Positions 58,715 to 64,000 of a stretch of 64,000 nt of DNA are shown piece by piece. Below the pieces are notes generated by a model that saw only the letters and a list, made by a program, of their open reading frames with translations, had not been told where the DNA came from and did not search any database. The stretch is taken from assembly GCF_000716545.1 (NCBI RefSeq), contig NZ_JNWZ01000005.1, forward strand, positions 91,839 through 155,838, read 5' to 3'. Origin of the DNA: Kitasatospora phosalacinea. GTDB lineage: Bacteria > Actinomycetota > Actinomycetes > Streptomycetales > Streptomycetaceae. Made by a program: the position numbers and the translations under genes. Position 1 is the stretch's first letter. Every line of letters starts with the position of its first letter.

Positions 58715-59703
58715 GCCGCGGACCCCGCCCTCGGGCGCAGCCCGTCGGCGTACAGGTGGTCCGACGCGCCGGCCGGCGAGGGGTGTTCGGAGGCGAGCGC
58801 GAACTCCCGCGCGGCGCGCAGCTGTTGCTCCACCGAGGCGTCCAACCGCTCGGCCAGGCCGGGCGGCAGGAGCGCGGCGGCGCGCGGCAGCGGGTCGAGG
58901 CCGCGCCAGTCGGCGACCTCCTCCGGGGTGCGGTAGCGCAGTTTCATCAGCCGTTCCATGGTGTGGTGCCCCTCGAAGCGGTAGGTGCGGCACTCGAGGA
59001 AGCCGGGACCGCCGCCGGTGGAGGCCCGTTCGACGGCCTCGGCGGCCGCCGTGCGGACGGCCTCGGTGTCCATCCCGTCCACCTCGGCGGCGGGGATCCC
59101 GAAGGCGGCGGCCCGGCCGGTGGCGCTGCCGGCCACCGCGGTGGCGGCGGGCAGCGTGGTGGCGTAGCCGTTGTTCTCGCAGACGAACAGCACCGGCAGC
59201 CGCCACATCGCGGCCAGGTTGAAGGACTCCAGCAGGACGCCCTGGTTGAGCGCGCCGTCGCCGAAGAAGGCGACGGCGACCCGGTCCTCGCCGGCCTGCC
59301 GGGCCGACCAGGCGGCGCCGACCGCGATCGCGCCGCCCGCGCCGACCATGCCGTTGGCGCCCAGGATGCCCAGCGAGAAGTCCGCGGCGTGCATCGAGCC
59401 GCCCCGGCCCCGGTTCAACCCGGTGGAGCGGCCCAGGAGTTCGGCCAGCAGCCGGCTCGGGTCCGCACCCTTGGCGAGCACGTGGCCGTGGCCCCGGTGG
59501 GTGGAGGTGATCCGGTCCCGCGGGCGCAGCGCCGCGCAGACGCCGACCGCCACCGCCTCCTGCCCGATGTACGGGTGGACGCCGCCGGTGATCTCCCCGG
59601 ACCTCACCAGGCCGAGCGCGAGCTCCTCGAAGCCGCGGATCAGCCGCAGCATCCGGTAGCGCCCGGCGGGCGAGCCGAGGTCGCGGGGGTCGTGGTCCGT
59701 CAC
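58711..59703 (-). CDS. 2-oxoacid dehydrogenase E1 alpha-like subunit
   Basis: This 330-residue protein has the thiamine diphosphate motif VAFFGDGALNQGVLLESFNL...FVCENNGYATT, plus GRGGSMHAADFSLGILGANGMVGAG, the substrate channel loop of E1 alpha. It heterotetramerises with the beta subunit to decarboxylate an alpha-keto acid. The GTG start overlaps the dioxygenase stop (GTGA). Confidence 0.87.
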   Translation of the reverse strand: MTDHDPRDLGSPAGRYRMLRLIRGFEELALGLVRSGEITGGVHPYIGQEAVAVGVCAALRPRDRITSTHRGHGHVLAKGADPSRLLAELLGRSTGLNRGRGGSMHAADFSLGILGANGMVGAGGAIAVGAAWSARQAGEDRVAVAFFGDGALNQGVLLESFNLAAMWRLPVLFVCENNGYATTLPAATAVAGSATGRAAAFGIPAAEVDGMDTEAVRTAAAEAVERASTGGGPGFLECRTYRFEGHHTMERLMKLRYRTPEEVADWRGLDPLPRAAALLPPGLAERLDASVEQQLRAAREFALASEHPSPAGASDHLYADGLRPRAGSAA

Positions 59704-60614
59704 CGGGCTCCCCGCCAGATCACCGGGCAGATCTCGGGGTCGGCGTAGTCGGGGCGGCCGTCGGGGGTGCGCCGGACCAGCACGTCGTGGTTGTAGGCGG
59801 CGGGGGTGCCGTCCGGGCGGGTGGCGTGCCGGTACTCGTTGGCGCCGTCCTGCAGGTGCAGCGAGATCGCCCGGCGCGGGAAGTCGGCCAGGTTGGCGCC
59901 GCTGCCGTGGTAGGTGCGGCAGTGGTGGAAGCTGACGTGCCCGCGCGGGATGACCACCGGCACCTTGCGCACCTCGGCGCCGTTGTGGGCGGCGTTGGCG
60001 GCGAGGATCGACTCCAGCTCGGAGCGGTCGCGCTGGGCGAAGTGCCGGGTGGCGTCCTCGGCGGAGGGCAGCTCCGCCCAGCGGTTGCTGCCGTCGACCA
60101 TGGTGATGGTGCCGTTCTCCACCCCGCAGTCGTGGAACGGGACGAAGGCGGTCAGCATGTCCTCCGAGGACGAGGTGTGCCAGTAGTGCTTGTCGAAGTG
60201 CCACGGCACCTGGTTGGAGGGCTCCTCGGGCACCGGCGGCTTGAAGATCAGGGTCGACTGGAAGATCCGGATCTCCTCGGCCCCGGCGAGCAGCGCGGCG
60301 ACGGCGCCGACCAGCGGCTTGCGCAGGATCGCGGCGATCGCGTCGCTCTCGTAGTGCACGTAGTCGTTGTGCCGCTGCACCGGCCCGTGCGAGGGCTCCC
60401 AGGCGGCCAGGTTCGCCGGGCGGACGGCGAGGACGCGGTCGCGGTGGCCCTCGTAGTACGCGTCGGTGGCGGCCTGGAGGGCGTCGACCTCCTCGTCGGT
60501 GAACAGCTTCCCGGAGAGGTACCAGCCGTGCTCGCGGTAGCCGGCCACCTCCTCGGGCGTGGGCAGCAGGGCGGCCTCGGCCGGGGTCAGGACGAACGCG
60601 GGTGCGGTGGTCAC
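59700..60614 (-). CDS. Phytanoyl-CoA dioxygenase-family Fe(II)/2-oxoglutarate enzyme
   Basis: This 304-residue protein has VPWHFDKHYWHT (the HxD metal motif), GTITMVDGSNRW, and a distal HHCRTYHGSGANLADFPRRAI (His and Arg for 2-oxoglutarate). It should hydroxylate or desaturate a tailoring substrate. The GTG start is at 60614. A GAGGAGGCACACCCCC stretch upstream provides the ribosome site. It is in an operon with E1 alpha/beta. Confidence 0.88.
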   Translation of the reverse strand: MTTAPAFVLTPAEAALLPTPEEVAGYREHGWYLSGKLFTDEEVDALQAATDAYYEGHRDRVLAVRPANLAAWEPSHGPVQRHNDYVHYESDAIAAILRKPLVGAVAALLAGAEEIRIFQSTLIFKPPVPEEPSNQVPWHFDKHYWHTSSSEDMLTAFVPFHDCGVENGTITMVDGSNRWAELPSAEDATRHFAQRDRSELESILAANAAHNGAEVRKVPVVIPRGHVSFHHCRTYHGSGANLADFPRRAISLHLQDGANEYRHATRPDGTPAAYNHDVLVRRTPDGRPDYADPEICPVIWRGAR

Positions 60615-60671
60615 GGGGGTGTGCCTCCTCGGACGGCGGGTGCGGGCGGGTGCGGGCGGGGTGGGGGTGGG

Positions 60672-61676
60672 TCAGGCGGAGGCGGTGGCGCGCTGGCGCT
60701 CGACGGCCTCGTACAGGGCCTTGATGTTGGCGGTGCCGAAGGTGCCCGCGCCCTGGCGCTCGATCACCTCCAGGAAGAAGGTCCGCCGGGGGTGGGTGGA
60801 GCGGGCGAAGATCTGGAACAGCTGGCCGCCGTGGTCCTGGTCGACCAGGACGTCCAGTTCGCGCAGCGTCTCCACCGGGATCGCGGTGTCGCCGAGCCGC
60901 TCGGCCAGGCCGTCGTAGTAGGTGCCCGGGGTGGAGAGGAACTCGACGCCGTGCGACCGGGCGGTGCGGACGGCGGTGGCGATGTCGTCGGTGCGCAGTG
61001 CGAGGTGCTGCACGCCCGCGCCGCCGTGGTCGGCGAGGAAGGTGTCGATCTGGCCGGCCCGGCGGCCGGTGTCCGGTTCGATCAGGGTGAAGGTGACGTC
61101 CCCGGAGGGGCTCTGCACCACGCTGGAGTCCATCCCCTGCTCGCCGACCGCGATGTACTCGCCGAAGATCCGGTGCATGCCGAGCGCGGCCTCGCAGAAC
61201 AGCACGGCCTCGGCCAACTGCCCGGCGGGTACGCAGATCGCGACGTGGTCGAGGGCGTCCAGCAGTTCGCCGCCGGCCGGCTCCGGGGCTCCCGGCTCCG
61301 GGGCTTCCGGCAGCGGGACGAAGCGCAGCGCGGTGTCGCCGAAGCCGGCGATCAGGGCGCCGTCCCGGTCCAGCACCACGGCGCCGTGCCGCTCGGCCCG
61401 CTCCAGCGCGGCCCCCGGGTCGGCGCAGCCGAGCGCCAGCACCGCGACGCCCTCGCCGTGCCGCTCGACGTAGCGGGCCACCGGGTGGTCGGTGATCTCG
61501 CTGGAGAGCAGGCGCAGCCGGATGCCGCCCTGGTGCAGGTGGACGGCCCGCACCCCGGGCCGCCACTCGGGCTGGTCGGAGTCGCGCCGGAAGCCGAAGC
61601 GGGTCTGGAGCTCGGTGGCGCTCCGCGCGGCGTCCGCGCAGTGGTACTCGACATGGGTGATCGTCTGGATGGTCAA
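60672..61676 (-). CDS. 4-hydroxyphenylpyruvate dioxygenase family; probable 4-hydroxymandelate synthase
   Basis: The protein has 334 residues and two VOC-fold halves. Fe ligands are LLDALDHVAICV, GVQHLALRT and FFLEVIERQGAG. The length and the SSVVQSPSGDVTFTLIEPDTG segment resemble 4-hydroxymandelate synthases (HmaS) more than true HPPDs, which are longer. It would turn 4-hydroxyphenylpyruvate into 4-hydroxymandelate or homogentisate. Linked E1 genes could then use an aryl-keto acid. The ATG is at 61676. Confidence 0.82.
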   Translation of the reverse strand: MTIQTITHVEYHCADAARSATELQTRFGFRRDSDQPEWRPGVRAVHLHQGGIRLRLLSSEITDHPVARYVERHGEGVAVLALGCADPGAALERAERHGAVVLDRDGALIAGFGDTALRFVPLPEAPEPGAPEPAGGELLDALDHVAICVPAGQLAEAVLFCEAALGMHRIFGEYIAVGEQGMDSSVVQSPSGDVTFTLIEPDTGRRAGQIDTFLADHGGAGVQHLALRTDDIATAVRTARSHGVEFLSTPGTYYDGLAERLGDTAIPVETLRELDVLVDQDHGGQLFQIFARSTHPRRTFFLEVIERQGAGTFGTANIKALYEAVERQRATASA

Positions 61677-61725
61677 CTGGGCTCCTGGCAGGGCGGGTCG
61701 AAGGTCGGGGGCGGACCGCGGCGGT

Positions 61726-62988
61726 CTACCGGGCGGTAGGGGTGGGCGTCGGACCGAAGACCAGGCTGGTGTTGTGGCCGCCGAACGCGAAGGCGTTGCT
61801 CAGCGCGGCCCGCAGCCGGGCCGGCCGGGCGGCGCCGCGGACGTGGTCCAGGTCGCAGGCCGGGTCGGGCTCGTCCAGGTTGAGGGTCGGCGGGAGCAGC
61901 CCGCGGGCCACGGCCAGCGCGGTGACGGCGGCCTCCACCGCCCCGGCCGCGCCCAGCAGGTGGCCGGTGGCGCCCTTGGTGGAGCTGACGGCGGGCCGGT
62001 GCGCGCCGAACACCGCGTTCAGCGCGGCCGATTCGGCGATGTCGCCGAGCTTGGTGCCGGTGCCGTGCGCGTTGACGTAGCCGATGTCGGAGGCGGCCAG
62101 CCCGGCGTCGGCGATCGCGGTGCGCATGGCGTCGGCGGCGCCCTCGCCGTCGGGGCGCGGCATGGTCGGGTGGTGGGCGTCGGTGGTGGAGCCCCAGCCG
62201 ATCAGTTCGGCGTACCCGGCCGCGCCGCGGGCGGCCGCGTGCTCGGCGCTCTCCAGCACCAGGACGGCGCTGCCGTCGCCCAGCACGAAGCCGTTGCGGC
62301 GGGCGTCGAACGGCCGGGACGCCTGCGCCGGATCGTCCCAACCCTGGGACAGCGCACGGGCGTTGGCGAACGCCGAGATGATCGTCGGGTGCAGCGAGGC
62401 GTCCGTCCCGCCGCACACCACCACGTCCGCGTCACCGGCCCGGATCAGCCGCAGCCCCTCGGCCACCGCCTGCGCGCCGGCCGCGCAGGCCGTCACGATC
62501 GCGGTGCTGTAGCCGCGGATGCCGTGCTTGATCGCGACCCGGGCGGTCGCCATGTTGGAGAGCATCCCGGGCAGCAGGTACGGGCTGACGCCGGGACGGC
62601 CGCGCTCCTGGCGGCGGCGCGCCTGCTGCTCGTAGGTCTCCAGGCCGCCGCCGCCGGTGGCCAGCACCACGGCGGTGCGGCGGGCGTCGGCGTCGCGGCC
62701 GACCACCAGGGCGGCGTCGGCCAGCGCGTCGTCCGCGGCGGCCATCGCCAGCAGCGCGAAGCGGTCGACGCAGCGGGTCTCGGTCGGCGGCAGCACCTCC
62801 CGGCCGTCGACGTGCGGGGCGATCCCGGCGGCGGGCAGCCAGCCGTGCGCGGAGTGGCCCTCCGGCACGGCGGTGATGCCGCTGAGCCCGGAGGTCAGCG
62901 CCCCGAAGACCTCGCCGGGCTCGCGGCCCAGCGAGGTGACCATGCCGATGCCGGTGACGACGGCGCCCGGCCGCGCGGCCCGGGTCAC
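61726..62988 (-). CDS. Beta-ketoacyl-ACP synthase (FabF-type)
   Basis: This 420-residue KS has the active-site triad Cys in AIVTACAAGAQA, His in YVNAHGTGTKLGD, and His in TKGATGHLLGAAGA, plus GFVLGDGSAVLVLE. FabF-like KSs that are solitary in a cluster act on unusual starters or extend the product once or iteratively. No ACP is seen in the window. The GTG start overlaps the ligase stop (GTGA). Confidence 0.9.
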   Translation of the reverse strand: MTRAARPGAVVTGIGMVTSLGREPGEVFGALTSGLSGITAVPEGHSAHGWLPAAGIAPHVDGREVLPPTETRCVDRFALLAMAAADDALADAALVVGRDADARRTAVVLATGGGGLETYEQQARRRQERGRPGVSPYLLPGMLSNMATARVAIKHGIRGYSTAIVTACAAGAQAVAEGLRLIRAGDADVVVCGGTDASLHPTIISAFANARALSQGWDDPAQASRPFDARRNGFVLGDGSAVLVLESAEHAAARGAAGYAELIGWGSTTDAHHPTMPRPDGEGAADAMRTAIADAGLAASDIGYVNAHGTGTKLGDIAESAALNAVFGAHRPAVSSTKGATGHLLGAAGAVEAAVTALAVARGLLPPTLNLDEPDPACDLDHVRGAARPARLRAALSNAFAFGGHNTSLVFGPTPTPTAR

Positions 62989-64000
62989 CGGGCGCCGGCC
63001 GGGAGGGTGCCGACCGGGCGGGCGTCGGCCGACCGGGTCCCGGCCGGGCGGGCGTCGGCCGGGGCCGTCGCGCCGAGGTGGCGCTCGCGCAGCAGGACCT
63101 TGCGGACCTTGCCGGTCGGGCCGAGCGGGATGTCCGTGCCGTCGACCACCAGGACCGAGCGGACGGTGGCGGCGGTGTGCTCGTCGAGCGCGGCGACCAC
63201 CTCGGCGGTGCGGTCGGCGGCCGGGTCGGCGCCGTCCGCGAGGGTCAGCAGCACGTCGGTGACCACCCGGTCGCCGTCCTTCACCGCGACGACCGTGCAG
63301 TCCAGCACGTCGGGGACGTCGGCCAGCACCCGTTCCTCCGACATCGCGGTGTACAGCCGCCGGCCGCCGCCGAGGTCGACCGAGTCGACCAGCCGGTCGA
63401 CGTGGTAGTAGTAGCCCTCCTCGTCGCGGTACATCAGGTCGCCGGTGAGGAAGCGGCCGCGCAGCCGGGTGCGGTAGGTGGTGACCGAGTCGTTCCAGTA
63501 GCCGGGCGCCAGCGTCGGTGAGGCGGTGGCGAGTTCGCCGACCTCGCCGGGGCCGAGCGGCTCGCCGTCCGGGCCGACCACCTCGCAGTCGACGAAGGTG
63601 TGCGGGCGGCCCACGCAGCGGCCGTACTTCTCGGTGCCGGGGGCGTGGGTGATGTGGAAGTGCGAGTGGCCCATCTCGGTCGAGCCGAGGCCGTCGACGA
63701 ACACCGAGCCCGGCAGGCGGCCGCGGCCCTCGCGGGTCACGGTCTCGCGGGAGCCCTGGGCGATCAGGCGGCGGATGTGCGCCTCGTGCGCGCAGTCACC
63801 GGTGTTCCACCACAGGCCGACCGAGGACAGGTCGCGGGCGGAGAGGTCCTGCCGGGCCAGGTCGGCCCAGGTGGTGGCGAAGCCGAACACGCTCTGCGGC
63901 CGCCAGCGTTCGATCGCCTCCAGCACGGCCGGGCCGGTCTGCTGGGAGATCAGGTGCAGTTCGGCGTCGAAGCTGAGCGCCAGGTTGACCGCGATCAGCG
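62985..64000 (-). CDS. Acyl-CoA/AMP-dependent ligase, partial
   Basis: The visible 339 residues are the C-terminal part of an adenylate-forming enzyme: FVDGLGSTEMGHSHFHIT (the A5-like region), RFLTGDLMYRDEEGYYYHVDRL (the A7-A8 hinge) and GPTGKVRKVLLRERH with the conserved lysine. The frame is open through the right edge, so the N-terminus lies outside the window. It likely activates an acyl substrate for the linked KS. The tail (ATAPADARPAGTRSADARPVG) is a short degenerate repeat. Confidence 0.86.
   Translation of the reverse strand, partial: LIAVNLALSFDAELHLISQQTGPAVLEAIERWRPQSVFGFATTWADLARQDLSARDLSSVGLWWNTGDCAHEAHIRRLIAQGSRETVTREGRGRLPGSVFVDGLGSTEMGHSHFHITHAPGTEKYGRCVGRPHTFVDCEVVGPDGEPLGPGEVGELATASPTLAPGYWNDSVTTYRTRLRGRFLTGDLMYRDEEGYYYHVDRLVDSVDLGGGRRLYTAMSEERVLADVPDVLDCTVVAVKDGDRVVTDVLLTLADGADPAADRTAEVVAALDEHTAATVRSVLVVDGTDIPLGPTGKVRKVLLRERHLGATAPADARPAGTRSADARPVGTLPAGAR

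Overview
This is very GC-rich, high-GC3 actinomycete DNA, almost certainly from the Streptomycetaceae (Streptomyces or Kitasatospora). The gene set supports this: two FKBPs, the WYL pair pafB/pafC, tatA, tatC and an Mtr4-like helicase of the proteasome/Tat neighbourhood, plus many GTG starts, 4-nt ATGA/GTGA overlaps and abundant TetR, LacI, GntR and ArsR regulators. No rRNA, tRNA or CRISPR array was seen.

Layout. (1) 1-5.8 kb: conserved core with the end of a gene that is probably pafA, two FKBP isomerases, pafB-pafC, a small zinc-ribbon protein, a 51-residue membrane peptide, tatA and tatC. (2) 5.8-15.1 kb: a hydroxyproline catabolic island. It encodes a three-subunit flavin/2Fe-2S D-hydroxyproline dehydrogenase, a DHDPS-like deaminase, a 4-hydroxyproline epimerase, a ketoglutarate-semialdehyde dehydrogenase, a second proline-racemase-family enzyme, a pyrroline-carboxylate reductase-like protein and a GntR regulator. 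A shared GTGACAT..TAC motif precedes three transcription units. (3) 15.1-20.6 kb: a flavoprotein and a divergent wHTH regulator flanking a perfect inverted repeat, then an ABC exporter divergent from a NarL-type two-component system. (4) 20.8-24.5 kb: a WXG100-like three-gene cassette. (5) 24.5-30.4 kb: scattered metabolic and regulatory genes.

(6) 30.4-41.3 kb: an accessory zone. It holds four Roadblock/LC7 proteins and a DUF4388-like protein without a GTPase, an MFS exporter with its ArsR repressor, a TetR regulator divergent from an unusual hydrolase-DinB fusion, and decayed genes (frameshifted gene, resolvase fragment, internally deleted transposase, truncated signal-peptide gene). (7) 41.7-46.1 kb: the Mtr4-like helicase, which from memory normally sits beside tatC but is here about 36 kb away, and two related Asp/Arg-rich proteins. 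(8) 46.3-53.2 kb: a LacI regulator with two secreted GH30 glycosidases, then a secreted carbohydrate-binding-type protein. (9) 53.3-64 kb: a probable natural-product locus. A rightward radical SAM-PLP-methyltransferase operon converges on a leftward, tightly overlapping set: PLP decarboxylase, E1beta, E1alpha, phytanoyl-CoA-type dioxygenase, HPPD/hydroxymandelate synthase-like enzyme, ketosynthase and an acyl-CoA ligase that runs off the right edge.

The best candidates for undescribed biology are the 53-64 kb locus, the GTPase-less Roadblock set, the WXG100-like trio and the TetR-controlled hydrolase-DinB fusion. Family assignments come from reading motifs in the translated sequence and from remembered family knowledge. 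No database search was run.
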